Notes: generated from the sequence alone by a model not told the origin. Shown: positions 16,961-26,151, counted from the first letter of the stretch. The stretch: DNA of 37,440 bases from CAZAJS01 sp964485635 (GCA_964485635.1 CAZAJS010000004.1:1-37440), one strand, 5' to 3'. Numbers and translations: made by a program.

Positions 16961-17419
16961 ATGGCAGATAATCAGCAAAACCAACCAAATTTTGTTATTC
17001 AAAAAGTATTCACCAAAGATATTTCACTTGAGTCCCCAAGTGCTCCAGGGATTTTTAAAGATGATTTGTCACCTAAACCAAATTTAAATGTTGATACACA
17101 ATCTCATTCGATTGACCAGAACAGTTATCGGGTTGATTTAAATATTACACTAACCGTTAAAACGCAAGAGCAAACGGCTTATTTAATTGAAATGACTCAA
17201 TCAGGCATTTTTACACTTGAGAATATGCCTGAAGATCAAATCAAACCATTACTTGGTGCCTATTGTCCAACCACGTTATTCCCTTATGCAAAAGAAACCA
17301 TTGATAATTTAATTAATCGGGCCGGTTTTCCACCGATTAATTTAGCACCGATCAACTTTGATGCTTTATATATGCAAAATCAAGATCAACAAGAACAAGA
17401 CCAACCGACGAAACATTAA
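16961..17419 (+). CDS. secB: Protein-export chaperone SecB
   Basis: Tetrameric cytosolic chaperone that holds presecretory proteins unfolded and delivers them to SecA. The 152-aa product has the conserved FVIQKVFTKDISLESPSAP and ends with the acidic/Gln-rich tail. The region GAYCPTTLFPYAKETIDNLI is diagnostic. The ATG at 16961 (MADNQQ) has AAGGA eight bases upstream; an in-frame ATG at 16937 is less well placed. SecB is essentially a proteobacterial protein, which supports the host assignment, and several Sec-exported proteins are encoded in the window. Confidence 0.97.
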   Translation: MADNQQNQPNFVIQKVFTKDISLESPSAPGIFKDDLSPKPNLNVDTQSHSIDQNSYRVDLNITLTVKTQEQTAYLIEMTQSGIFTLENMPEDQIKPLLGAYCPTTLFPYAKETIDNLINRAGFPPINLAPINFDALYMQNQDQQEQDQPTKH

Positions 17420-17481
17420 TTGCATTATTAATGCCCTTATCAAATTCAAGCTTCTGCCTTTATTAATCTGATTTTTTTGAT

Positions 17482-17510
17482 TTAACTGTACCCGTTACCT
17501 GTTTTAAAAT
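17482..17510 (+). promoter_or_regulatory. Candidate promoter of the acetoacetate decarboxylase gene
   Basis: -35 TTAACT (17482-17487), 17-base spacer, -10 TAAAAT (17505-17510; five of six). The leader would be about 35 nt and contains AAGGAG before the GTG start. Confidence 0.45.
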
Positions 17511-17552
17511 AAGCATTCTAACAGATGTTATTGTTATAAGGAGACATTCAAA

Positions 17553-18302
17553 GTGAACTTTAACGAAATACAGCAATGCTTTTCAATGCCCGCTATCAGC
17601 CCAACGGCACAGCGAATGGACTATCATTTCACTGATCGTGAATACTTGATTATTGAATATGAATCTGACTTAGCTGCCTTACAACAATGGGTTCCAGAAC
17701 CTTTAAAAGTCCTCAACCCGATCGTGAAGTTTGAATTTATGAAAATGCATGATGCCCACGGATTTGGCAGTTTTAATGAAGCTGGACAATTAATTGAAGT
17801 TGAATATCAAGGCAAGAAAGGGCTTTATGTTCATATGATGCTTTTGGATAATTTACCTTCGATTGCCGCGGGACGTGAGATCTGGGGATTCCCCAAAAAA
17901 TATGGCTTTCCCAGCTTATCCGTCGATGCGGACACCCTATTAGGCACTGTGAAATATAATCATGTTGCTATTGCACATGGGACGATGGGTTATAAATATC
18001 AACCATTAGATCGACAACAAGTCGCTGATGAATTAACTAACACCCCAAATTTTCTATTAAAAATGATCCCGCACCCAAATGGACAAGATTTGAGTATATG
18101 CCAATTAGTCCGCTACCACTTAAATGATGTGACTGTCAAAGGTGCTTGGACCGGGCCGGCGGATTTGCAATTATTGTCTCATGCCTTAGCGCCAGTGAGC
18201 CAACTCCCAGTAAAAAACATTATCAAAGGTACACATTTAATTGCTGATGTTACACTCGGGCCTGGAGAAGTGGTCGTTGACTATTTATCAGAAACTGAAT
18301 GA
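17553..18302 (+). CDS. Acetoacetate decarboxylase
   Basis: Decarboxylates acetoacetate to acetone and CO2 through a Schiff base. The 249-aa product has the signature EIWGFPKKYG with Lys115 and Lys116, the same numbering as the clostridial enzyme, where Lys115 forms the Schiff base and Lys116 lowers its pKa. LNPIVKFEFMKMHD and the C-terminal DVTLGPGEVVVDYL are also typical. It starts with GTG at 17553, with AAGGAG nine bases upstream. It has its own candidate promoter and converges on the broken reductase gene. No other acetone or ketone-body genes are near, so the physiological role is open; some members of the superfamily act on other beta-keto acids. Confidence 0.9.
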   Translation: MNFNEIQQCFSMPAISPTAQRMDYHFTDREYLIIEYESDLAALQQWVPEPLKVLNPIVKFEFMKMHDAHGFGSFNEAGQLIEVEYQGKKGLYVHMMLLDNLPSIAAGREIWGFPKKYGFPSLSVDADTLLGTVKYNHVAIAHGTMGYKYQPLDRQQVADELTNTPNFLLKMIPHPNGQDLSICQLVRYHLNDVTVKGAWTGPADLQLLSHALAPVSQLPVKNIIKGTHLIADVTLGPGEVVVDYLSETE

Positions 18303-18336
18303 TTCAGGGTTATTTATCCTCTATCATTCATAGCAT

Positions 18337-19635
18337 CTAGCTGTTGAGGTTTTTCAAATCTGGTAATGTATTTAAATTCCAATCATACGACTGATAATTA
18401 ATCCGTGTGCTACCTAACAAGGATTTTTTCACAGCATCATCTTTAATATAATGAGCAATCATTTGGCGCATTGCTTGCGTTTGACGCATAGCACAAGCCC
18501 GGTCATTTTCAGAAAATGCTCGTTGAATAATTCGTGCTCCATTTTTTTTAGCCTGTTGTAAAGATTGTCCTGTATGAGCGATTTCTGGTGTGGTATATAT
18601 TGACCATGGCAATGCTGAATAATTAACTTTTGCTGGTAATTTAAACAGCATGTTTTGAATGACAATCCCTGCATGATAACCCGCGGTATGTGTAAACTGA
18701 TAAGGGCTGGCAATATCACCAATGGCATAAATATGTTTTTGGTTGGTTCTTAATCGCGCTGAAACCGCCACACCACGAGCATCATAATTCACATCTGCTT
18801 GATCTAATCCTAAATGTTGAATATTTGGAACACGCCCTGTGGCAACTAATAAATCAGTCCCACTGACTGTTTGCTGTTGCTCATCAGCTTGATAGGTTAG
18901 TGTCACTTGTCCATCTGACTGACAAGCTTTGGTTACCTTAGCATTGGTAATCACATCAATACTATATTTGGTAAATTCATCAAGCAAGATTTGCTTGACT
19001 TCAGCATCAGCGGGACCTAAAATCTCTGGCCCAGCTTCAACAATAGTAACCTTTGATCCTAACATTGCATGGGCTTGAGCCAATTCTGCTCCAATGGGAC
19101 CACCGACAAGTACAATTAAATGTTTCGGATGATGCGGTCAAGTGAAAATGGTTTCATTCGTGGCATAATTGACCTGATCTAGCCCTTCAATAGGAAAAAT
19201 GCGTGGGCTTGATCCTGTGGCTAAAACAAAATACTTTGCTTGAATGTATTGCCCACCAGCTTGAACGGTTTTCTTATCGACAAATGCTGCTGGTGCATTA
19301 ATAACATTGACCCCTAGCCCTTGAAAACGCTCAATAGAATCATACGGGGCAATTTGTCCAATAATATCAGCGACATGCTGTTGTGCTTTTTGATAATTGA
19401 CTTGTAGCGAATCAATTTCAATACCAAATTGATCAGCATGAGCAGCACTGGCATAATGCCGTGCTGCTTCAATTAATGCTTTTGATGGCACACACCCGTA
19501 ATTTAAACAATCCCCGCCCATATGGCTGGCCTCACACAAAGTAACGTTAGCTCCCATTTGAGCTGCGCCTGCTGCTACTGACAGGCCACCTGAACCACCG
19601 CCAATCACACAAATATCGGTTTTTATTGTTTTCAT
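18337..19635 (-). pseudogene. FAD-dependent disulfide oxidoreductase (mercuric-reductase/lipoamide-dehydrogenase-like), broken
   Basis: The N-terminal part has the FAD motif VIGGGSGG (residues 10-17) and the redox pair Cys43-Leu-Asn-Tyr-Gly-Cys48. After NETIFT there is an in-frame TGA (19138-19140). The same frame then continues PHHPKHLIVLVGGPIGAELA, the expected NAD-binding motif, with no change in spacing. One substitution in a leucine codon (TTA to TGA) would explain it. The C-terminus is also abnormal: after the LLGSTRIN strand the protein ends within about 20 residues and lacks the HAHPTxxE segment that completes the active site across the dimer. It is third in the tetR-TVP38 operon. TVP38/DedA-like proteins are often found beside such reductases. 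A sequencing error could explain the TGA but not the missing tail. Confidence 0.85.
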
Positions 19636-19648
19636 GATCCTCTCTCCC

Positions 19649-20350
19649 TTATTCTGATCGGCGTAATCGCTTGACTTGACGAATCATAACTGGCATTAAT
19701 GCCAACAACGCTAATGCTAAAACAGGTAATAAGACTGGCAGTTCAAAAATAATACCCAGATTAATCGCTTGACCTTGACTTAAAGCATGTCCAAGCCCTG
19801 TGCCAACTGAGACATAAACCGCTGAACCTGGTAAAATACCAAGCAGCGTACCCCAGAAAAAATCACGTAATTTCACATTTAAAACACCTGCGGCAATATT
19901 AATGACAAAAAAAGTAAATACCGGAATTAATCGGAGTGATAGCAGATAATTAAATGCATTTTTTTCAAACCCACTGCGCATTTTATGAATGACTCCCGTT
20001 GCCTTATGACGCAAGCTTTCTCCAAAAGCACTTTTGACTGCTAAAAAAACTAGGCAAGCACCAATAGTTGCTGATGAAACAACCCATAACGTCCCCCAAA
20101 ACCAACCAAATAAAAAACCGCCAATTAAGGTCATAATTGTGGCCCCTGGAATTGAAAAGGCAACAATTGCAATATAAATGCCAATGTAAATCAGCACACT
20201 GACACTATAATATTCGTATGTAAAATCCATGAGACCTTGATAATGTTGCTTTAAAGCCGCAAATGATAAATACTTTTGTCCGCCTAAAATAAAAAATAAG
20301 GCTAACCCTAATACTAGAATACTCACAGGTAACCAACGTTTTAACGCCAT
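19649..20350 (-). CDS. TVP38/TMEM64 (DedA-like, VTT-domain) membrane protein
   Basis: A 233-aa inner-membrane protein with an N-terminal transmembrane helix, a long amphipathic segment and the VTT-domain core. SIPGATIMTLIGGFLFGW and LSLRLIPVFTFFVINIAAG (family pattern F-x-x-N-x-x-A/G) are the two diagnostic stretches, followed by GTLLGILPGSAVYVSVG. Members are linked to lipid scrambling or membrane homeostasis; the substrate here is unknown. AGAGG lies about seven bases before the ATG. Only one base separates it from the tetR stop, and the reductase follows 13 nt on, so the three form an operon. Confidence 0.88.
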   Translation of the reverse strand: MALKRWLPVSILVLGLALFFILGGQKYLSFAALKQHYQGLMDFTYEYYSVSVLIYIGIYIAIVAFSIPGATIMTLIGGFLFGWFWGTLWVVSSATIGACLVFLAVKSAFGESLRHKATGVIHKMRSGFEKNAFNYLLSLRLIPVFTFFVINIAAGVLNVKLRDFFWGTLLGILPGSAVYVSVGTGLGHALSQGQAINLGIIFELPVLLPVLALALLALMPVMIRQVKRLRRSE

Positions 20351-20351
20351 A

Positions 20352-20933
20352 TTATTGCCTCTTTGATGCTTGATATTCTGATTTTTCTAATGAATTTAAT
20401 ACAGTTAAAATGCCTTGGACTTGTTGGTCACTCAATGTATGACAACGCGGCAACCGCTGTAATGACATCAGTCCGACTGTATGGCCAACAAACATGGCCG
20501 TATACTGAGCTCGATGTGTATCTGACATTGGAATTTGTTTTAAACAATGATCAATTTGATCCGATAAATACTGAATAAACTCTTCCACGACTTGATTAAT
20601 CATTTCTGAATGCAATGGTGCATTTGCCGCAGTGATCATTAACAAACAACCATGATCAACGAAATAATGATCTGGCATTAAAAACTGCTGATAAAATGCT
20701 TTTAATGCAGCGATATTATGATGCTTCAGTGGCGCAAGTGCTGGTTGACTAATATGCTTTCGATACCACTCAAGACAGGCTTTAAACAACCCTTCTTTAT
20801 CTTGAAACTTACCATACAATTGCGCTCGATTGAGATGGGTTTTGCTAACTAAGTCATTGACCGACGTATTAAAATAGCCTTTTTGCCAAAATACATTGGT
20901 GGCATTTTCAAGAACTTTTGATGTTTGTATCAC
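20352..20933 (-). CDS. TetR-family transcriptional regulator
   Basis: A 193-aa protein with a TetR helix-turn-helix at about residues 8-50: ENATNVFWQKGYFNTSVNDL then NRAQLYGKFQDKEGLFKACL. The C-terminal ligand domain contains GCLLMITAANA, typical of the subgroup with the CxLxxxxAE pattern (TetR_C). It starts with GTG at 20933 with GAGG five to six bases upstream. A 36-base palindrome over its promoter suggests it represses itself and the downstream TVP38-reductase genes. The inducing ligand cannot be deduced; thiol-reactive or electrophilic compounds are one guess from the reductase. Confidence 0.92.
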   Translation of the reverse strand: MIQTSKVLENATNVFWQKGYFNTSVNDLVSKTHLNRAQLYGKFQDKEGLFKACLEWYRKHISQPALAPLKHHNIAALKAFYQQFLMPDHYFVDHGCLLMITAANAPLHSEMINQVVEEFIQYLSDQIDHCLKQIPMSDTHRAQYTAMFVGHTVGLMSLQRLPRCHTLSDQQVQGILTVLNSLEKSEYQASKRQ

Positions 20934-20947
20934 GATTACCTCACAGT

Positions 20948-20983
20948 AGAACAGTCATTCTAATTAACCAGAATGGCTGTTCT
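20948..20983. promoter_or_regulatory. Long palindrome, probable TetR operator
   Basis: Left arm AGAACAGTCATTCT (20948-20961), 8-base centre, right arm AGAATGGCTGTTCT (20970-20983). The 14-base arms pair at 13 positions. It begins 15 bases upstream of the tetR GTG and covers the expected -10 region, the usual arrangement for autorepression. Confidence 0.75.
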
Positions 20984-20998
20984 AGCCTTATTTGTCAA
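20970..20998 (-). promoter_or_regulatory. Promoter of the tetR operon
   Basis: Reverse strand: perfect -35 TTGACA (20993-20998) and, 17 bases on, CATTCT (20970-20975; three of six) as the only well-spaced -10. The -10 lies within the right arm of the palindrome, so a bound repressor would block polymerase. Confidence 0.55.
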
Positions 20999-21103
20999 GA
21001 TATCTTGTAAGCAATTTTTTATGTAACTTTTTTAGCATATGGGTGTTTAATCTTAATTTAAGACAGATCCATAATAATTTAATGGGATTTTGGCACTGAT
21101 GCC

Positions 21104-21132
21104 TTGGCATTCATGCTGCCTTGACTTAAAAT
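21104..21132 (+). promoter_or_regulatory. Promoter of hisS
   Basis: -35 TTGGCA (21104-21109; five of six), 17-base spacer, -10 TAAAAT (21127-21132; five of six). The leader to the hisS ATG would be about 30 nt, too short for an attenuator or T-box. Confidence 0.65.
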
Positions 21133-21168
21133 TACCACTATTATCATGAGCAATTGGATCCATATTTA

Positions 21169-22437
21169 ATGAGTACGATTAATGCAATTCGAGGGATGAA
21201 TGATATTCTGCCCAACGAAATCCCTTATTGGCACAGGTTAGAAGCAATACTCCAACAACTTTTAACCCAACATGGTTATCAAGAGATTCGTTTTCCCATT
21301 GTTGAACAAAGTCAACTTTTTCACCGAAGTGTTGGTGATACAAGTGACATTGTTGAAAAAGAAACCTATGATTTTAAAGATCGTAATGGCTCAGATTTAA
21401 CGTTACGTCCAGAAGGCACAGCTGGCTGTGTTCGCGCTGTTATCCAAAATGGTATGGCACGAAACCAACAATTACATAAGCTATGGTATATTGGACCAAT
21501 GTTTCGTCATGAACGGCCTCAAAAGGGACGTTATCGGCAATTTCATCAGCTCGGTGTTGAAATTTATGGGCTCGATCAGGTTAGTGCCGATGCTGAACTA
21601 ATCGCATTAACATGGCAATTATGGCAACAGCTTGGTCTTTCAGAAGATGTTACTTTACAAATCAATACATTAGGAACCCAATCAGAGCGTCAAACCTATC
21701 AACAAGCATTAGTAACTTATCTAGAAGCTCATTATGACGCACTCGATACCGATAGTCAGCGCCGCTTATACAAAAATCCTTTACGCATCCTGGATAGTAA
21801 GAATCCAGAGTTACGCCCGATTATTGAACAAGCCCCTCGCTTTAGTGACCATCTTGGGCCAACGTCAACACAACAGTTTCAACAGTTAACAACATTAATT
21901 GAGCAATTAGGCATTCCTTATGAAATCAATCCTTATTTAGTCCGAGGACTTGATTATTACAATCATACCGTCTTTGAGTGGGTCACCTCAGCACTTGGAG
22001 CTCAGGGAACAATTTGTGCCGGTGGGCGCTATGATCAACTTGTGGAGCAACTCGGCGGTGCTAGTACTCCGGCCACAGGCTTTGCCATCGGTTTAGAACG
22101 TTTAATCCTATTGCTTCAAATGCAAGATAAAATAGCTCCAACAGGGCCTGCCCCTGATGTTTATATTGTCAGTGATGCCCCTTTAGCTGCGATGCCATAC
22201 GCTGCTGAATTACGCTGCCAATATCCCCATTTAACCATCGTGCAACATTTACAAGAAGGTAGCTTCAAATCTCAGTTTAAAAAAGCCAATAAAGCCAATG
22301 CCACACTTGCTCTGATCCTCGGACAAGATGAACGAGCGCAGCAACAAGTCACGATTAAATTTTTACAAGCCGACTCTCCGCAAGTAACCATGTCATGGCC
22401 CAAACTAATTGATCAACTAGCCTGTCTTTTAAATTGA
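21169..22437 (+). CDS. hisS: Histidyl-tRNA synthetase
   Basis: Class II synthetase that charges tRNA-His. The 422-aa product (E. coli 424) has INAIRGMNDILP at the start, the TLRPEGTAGCVRAV segment, motif 2 FRHERPQKGRYRQFHQLGVE, the histidine-specific LVRGLDYYNHTVFEWV, motif 3 GFAIGLERLI, and a C-terminal anticodon-binding domain. The ATG at 21169 is used; the in-frame TTG at 21154 adds five residues with no better ribosome site. It has its own promoter. Its substrate tRNA-His is encoded in the tRNA cluster about 10 kb away. Confidence 0.97.
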   Translation: MSTINAIRGMNDILPNEIPYWHRLEAILQQLLTQHGYQEIRFPIVEQSQLFHRSVGDTSDIVEKETYDFKDRNGSDLTLRPEGTAGCVRAVIQNGMARNQQLHKLWYIGPMFRHERPQKGRYRQFHQLGVEIYGLDQVSADAELIALTWQLWQQLGLSEDVTLQINTLGTQSERQTYQQALVTYLEAHYDALDTDSQRRLYKNPLRILDSKNPELRPIIEQAPRFSDHLGPTSTQQFQQLTTLIEQLGIPYEINPYLVRGLDYYNHTVFEWVTSALGAQGTICAGGRYDQLVEQLGGASTPATGFAIGLERLILLLQMQDKIAPTGPAPDVYIVSDAPLAAMPYAAELRCQYPHLTIVQHLQEGSFKSQFKKANKANATLALILGQDERAQQQVTIKFLQADSPQVTMSWPKLIDQLACLLN

Positions 22438-22515
22438 TCTACTTATAATATAACGGCCATCAGATAAAATAGCTTATATCGACAACGATCTAGAGCCAGC
22501 TAATGTAATAACACT

Positions 22516-22548
22516 AAAGGATAATACCTATTTAAATAGGCACCTTTT
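22516..22548 (+). terminator. Possible terminator after hisS
   Basis: Outer arms AAAGG (22516-22520) and CCTTT (22543-22547) enclose the exact palindrome CCTATTTAAATAGG (22527-22540), followed by TTTTGATTTTTC. It lies 79 nt after the hisS stop. The stem is AT-rich, so the call is tentative. Confidence 0.4.
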
Positions 22549-22624
22549 GATTTTTCATGATGATTTTTCTAATGACATATGCCCAAGTAAGGGCAATGGA
22601 TCAAATTCGCTTAAATATGATGAT

Positions 22625-25363
22625 TTAAGAGTGATTTTTTGACCGACGCGCACGCCAAATAGATTTTTCCAACTCCACAAAAAATAAGACAAATGCCCCA
22701 TAGAGGATCATTAATAACCATATTTGCGGGCTTGTGATTGGCGCACTGCCAAATAGCCAATTCATCGTACCACTAAAGATAAATAAGAGTTGCGCAGCCA
22801 TCATGACAATAATCCCTGACCAAATCCACATATTTGAAAACCAATTCATTTGGAAAATACTGTTGTCCAATGAACGGCAATTCAATAAAAAGTAGCTTTG
22901 GACAAATACAAATAGTGTCACGGCAATGGTCCGAGATTCTGCAGGAGATGCGCCCATGACTTGTGATAAGCCAAATAAGCCAAATGCACCAATTAATAAT
23001 AAACCGCTGACTGTGAAAATTCGTACAATCATATCAGCACTTAAAAAGGACTGTCCAGGGGCTCTTGGATTTCTTAGCATAATCGCGGGCTCCTTGGGCT
23101 CAAAGGCCAACATCAAACCTAAAAAGACAGCTGTTGTCATATTAAGCCATAAAGCTTGTACAGGTAAAATAGGTAAATCATTCTTTCCACCCATTCCCAG
23201 TAAAATCGCTAAGACAATAACCATCCCTTGCCCAACATTAGTTGGTAAGATCCACGTAATAAATTTAAGTAAATTATCAAAAACAGTTCGACCTTCTTCA
23301 ACAGCTGCTTCAATTGAGGCAAAATTATCATCTGTTAAAATCATATCTGCTGATTCTTTTGATACCTCAGTCCCAGCAATTCCCATAGCAACCCCAATGT
23401 CTGCTTGCTTCAATGCTGGGGCATCATTCACACCATCGCCCGTCATGGCCACGACATAATCTTTTTTCTGTAATAAATTAACTAAGCGTAATTTTTGATC
23501 TGGCGAGACACGTGCAAAAACAGCCGTATCATCAAGTCGTTGCAATAATGCATCATCATCTAAAGCAGCTAATTCTGCCCCTGTTAATGCATTTAATTGA
23601 TCTGATTGAGCGTGAACCCCAATTTGATCTGCAATAGCTTTTGCCGTTAAGGCATGATCCCCTGTGATCATTTTCACTGCAATCCCTGCTCGTTGACAAG
23701 TTGCTACAGCTTGAACTGCCTCTTGTCGTGGTGGATCAATCATTGCTTGTAAACCAATTAAGACAAGATCCGAGGCATTATCTTGATCAAATGTTGCCTT
23801 TAAGTCTAAAGGTTGCTGACTTGCTTTCATCGCAAAAGCTAAAACACGCAACCCTTGACTTGCTAAAGCTTCGGCTTTTTGCTTAACTAAATCAACATCT
23901 AAAGGCACTTGAGAACCATCTGCCATCATTTGTTGATTACAGCGCGCTAAAACTTGTTCAAGCGCGCCTTTTGTGTATGTAATATATTGCTGATCTGGTG
24001 TTTGATGCAATGTCACCATATATTGACGATCTGATTCAAACGGAATACTATCGATACGTGGATATTCATTTTGTAATTGCTCTAAACGCAATCCTGCTTT
24101 TATCCCGCTTGTTAAAAGTGCCCCTTCCGTTGGATCGCCTTGTACTTGCCAACGATCATCATGCTGCAACAAGCTTGAGTCATTACATAATACACCACAG
24201 GCTAATGTATGTTGCAAGGCATGGTTATCGGATAAATTATGTACGCTATGATCATCCTGCGTAGCAATTTTTCCTGACGGTTGATAACCACTTCCACTGA
24301 CTTTTAACTCTGATTGGCCAGCATAAATTGCTTGAACTGTCATTTGATTTTCTGTCAATGTCCCTGTCTTATCCGAGCAAATTGCCATCGTCGAGCCAAG
24401 TGTTTCTACAGCTGGTAATTTACGAATAATCGCATTACGACGCGCCATGCGACGCACCCCGATGGCTAAAGTAATCGTCACAACGGCTGGCAGCCCTTCT
24501 GGAATGGCTGCCACAGCAAGTGCTACAGCAGCTAAAAACATTTCAATCGCTGATTCACCATGCAACATCCCGACAAAAAACGTCAATGCTGCTAAAACTA
24601 AAATCCCCCACAACAACACTTGACTAAAGGCATGAATTTTTTTGGTCAATGGCGTGTCTAATGTTTCGACATTCGCGATCATATCTGCAATTTTACCCGT
24701 TTCAGTGGCATGTGCTGTGGCCACGACAACACCAAAACCTTGCCCATACGTCACCAATGTCCCAGCAAAAGCCATATTGGTTCGGTCCCCAAGCACTGTT
24801 TCAGCTTCTAGTGCCTCTGGCTGCTTTTGAACAGCAACTGATTCACCCGTTAATGCCGACTCATCAACCTGCAAATCATGGCTTGTTAATAGGCGCATAT
24901 CCGCTGGTACTTTATCCCCTGACTGAAGATAAACCACATCTCCTGGAACAATATCTTGAGCATCAATAGTGACTTTTTGACCATCGCGTAAAACAACCGC
25001 CGATGAGGATAACATGTTTTTCAATGACTGAATGGCTTGTTCGGCTTTTGCTTCTTGAACATAGCCAATCACCGCATTAACAAACACCACTGCAAAAATA
25101 ACGATTGAATCGACATAATATTGGAAAATCAATGTAACAATGGTGGCCACTAATAAAATATAAATTAATGGGTTATGAAACTGCAGCAAAAAACGCTTCC
25201 ATCCGCTCATGCCCTTTTGACCTTGAATGGCATTTTTCCCATACTGATTCAAATTTTCTTGTGCTTTTTGACTACTTAAGCCTTGTGATGCATCAGTTTC
25301 AAACGTGTCTAAAACACGTTGGCTTGGCTGTTGATGCCACAATGGACCATCAGACTGTGACAT
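22625..25363 (-). CDS. P2-type cation-transporting ATPase (Ca2+-like)
   Basis: A 912-aa inner-membrane pump with 10 predicted helices. It has an N-terminal cation-ATPase domain, TGES in the actuator (ESALTGESVAV), the membrane ion-site motif PEGLPAVVTITLAIGVRRM, the phosphorylated Asp331 in CSDKTGTLTENQMT, KGALEQVLARC in the nucleotide domain, and MITGDHALTAKAIA with TGDGVNDAPALKQADIGVAM. PEGLPA fits Ca2+ or related P2A pumps better than Mg2+ or Na/K pumps, but ion specificity is not proved. The ATG at 25363 has AAGGAGC nine bases upstream; an ATG 21 nt earlier lacks one. It is monocistronic and convergent with hisS. Confidence 0.93.
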   Translation of the reverse strand: MSQSDGPLWHQQPSQRVLDTFETDASQGLSSQKAQENLNQYGKNAIQGQKGMSGWKRFLLQFHNPLIYILLVATIVTLIFQYYVDSIVIFAVVFVNAVIGYVQEAKAEQAIQSLKNMLSSSAVVLRDGQKVTIDAQDIVPGDVVYLQSGDKVPADMRLLTSHDLQVDESALTGESVAVQKQPEALEAETVLGDRTNMAFAGTLVTYGQGFGVVVATAHATETGKIADMIANVETLDTPLTKKIHAFSQVLLWGILVLAALTFFVGMLHGESAIEMFLAAVALAVAAIPEGLPAVVTITLAIGVRRMARRNAIIRKLPAVETLGSTMAICSDKTGTLTENQMTVQAIYAGQSELKVSGSGYQPSGKIATQDDHSVHNLSDNHALQHTLACGVLCNDSSLLQHDDRWQVQGDPTEGALLTSGIKAGLRLEQLQNEYPRIDSIPFESDRQYMVTLHQTPDQQYITYTKGALEQVLARCNQQMMADGSQVPLDVDLVKQKAEALASQGLRVLAFAMKASQQPLDLKATFDQDNASDLVLIGLQAMIDPPRQEAVQAVATCQRAGIAVKMITGDHALTAKAIADQIGVHAQSDQLNALTGAELAALDDDALLQRLDDTAVFARVSPDQKLRLVNLLQKKDYVVAMTGDGVNDAPALKQADIGVAMGIAGTEVSKESADMILTDDNFASIEAAVEEGRTVFDNLLKFITWILPTNVGQGMVIVLAILLGMGGKNDLPILPVQALWLNMTTAVFLGLMLAFEPKEPAIMLRNPRAPGQSFLSADMIVRIFTVSGLLLIGAFGLFGLSQVMGASPAESRTIAVTLFVFVQSYFLLNCRSLDNSIFQMNWFSNMWIWSGIIVMMAAQLLFIFSGTMNWLFGSAPITSPQIWLLMILYGAFVLFFVELEKSIWRARRSKNHS

Positions 25364-25448
25364 GTCGATCGCTCCTTTTTCCATGATTCATGAATATCAA
25401 ATTGAAAACGAAGCTATCTTAACATAATACGATTTAAAAGTCAGCCAA

Positions 25449-26102
25449 TCATAAATCAATTTTAAATCCAATTGTCAATAAACTTGGAATCGAAGAAACT
25501 TCAATACCCACACGATGGTACGTCGCATCAAAAAATACTTGCGCTAATGGAATAACGGGACTCCAATCACTCATCGGAAGACCACGTCCATCTTTATAAC
25601 CATAAATCACACCGATATTATAGCCAAAGTTAAAGCGCCACCCTTCAGATTGTTCTTGCCACCAATTGCGTCTTAAGGCAACGCTATAACTTCGTCCTCC
25701 CTGAGAATTAATAAAGGTGGCTGCGGCAAAAGAATGATAGTTAAAACCTAATAAATTATTTTGCCATGTTACATCATCAGCAAATGGTGCAACAAACGTA
25801 TAATGATAGGACCAAAGCCCAAGCAATAGCCCATTATCAGGTGATTGCCCCTTTAAGTCGTCCCAAAATTCATCGTGTCGTGCGACATCTTTACCATGAC
25901 GCATCGTCCGATATGAACGTTGTTGACCAACATTAGTCGATTCAGGTGGAGCGAAATCGTTGTCATTGACATTCATTCTACTTTCAAATGACTCAGACTG
26001 TTGATACAGTGCTGGGGTGTTAAAAAACTGATGTTCAGCTGCGGCCTGTAAAACAGCCGGTAACAATACCACACCCCCTAGTAATAATCGAGGCAATCCC
26101 AT
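25449..26102 (-). CDS. Predicted outer-membrane barrel protein, PagP-like layout
   Basis: A 217-aa protein with a signal peptide (MGLPRLLLGGVVLLPAVLQA, cleavage near Ala22-Ala24) and a barrel-like body rich in aromatic strand ends. The last third, SPVIPLAQVFFDATYHRVGIE followed by SIPSLLTIGFKIDL, recalls the end of the lipid A palmitoyltransferase PagP (LPVLLPLA...IP...F). FAAATFINSQGGRSY sits where PagP has AMAFKDS, and WSYHYT may hold the histidine. The catalytic Asp of PagP is not conserved (Asn here), so I would not assign activity. The start is the ATG at 26102; an in-frame TTG lies nine bases upstream. The ribosome site is weak. Confidence 0.6.
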   Translation of the reverse strand: MGLPRLLLGGVVLLPAVLQAAAEHQFFNTPALYQQSESFESRMNVNDNDFAPPESTNVGQQRSYRTMRHGKDVARHDEFWDDLKGQSPDNGLLLGLWSYHYTFVAPFADDVTWQNNLLGFNYHSFAAATFINSQGGRSYSVALRRNWWQEQSEGWRFNFGYNIGVIYGYKDGRGLPMSDWSPVIPLAQVFFDATYHRVGIEVSSIPSLLTIGFKIDL

Positions 26103-26151
26103 AAAGATCAAAAATAAAAACCTTAAATGAATTGAAACTTCCTAACATAAC

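Noticed and set aside
17410..17440. CATTAAT...ATTAATG inverted repeat after secB as a terminator
   Set aside because: A short, purely AT stem without a following T run; too weak to call.
19138..19140. TGA in the reductase as a selenocysteine codon
   Set aside because: The position aligns with a non-catalytic leucine, not with the redox cysteines, and there is no reason for Sec there. A nonsense change or sequencing error is simpler.
19081..19140. Frameshift as the cause of the reductase break
   Set aside because: The same frame resumes directly after the TGA with exact spacing to the NAD-binding motif, so no insertion or deletion is needed.
21061..21168. A T-box or histidine attenuator before hisS
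   Set aside because: The promoter leaves a leader of only about 30 nt, with no room for an antiterminator or a His-rich leader peptide.
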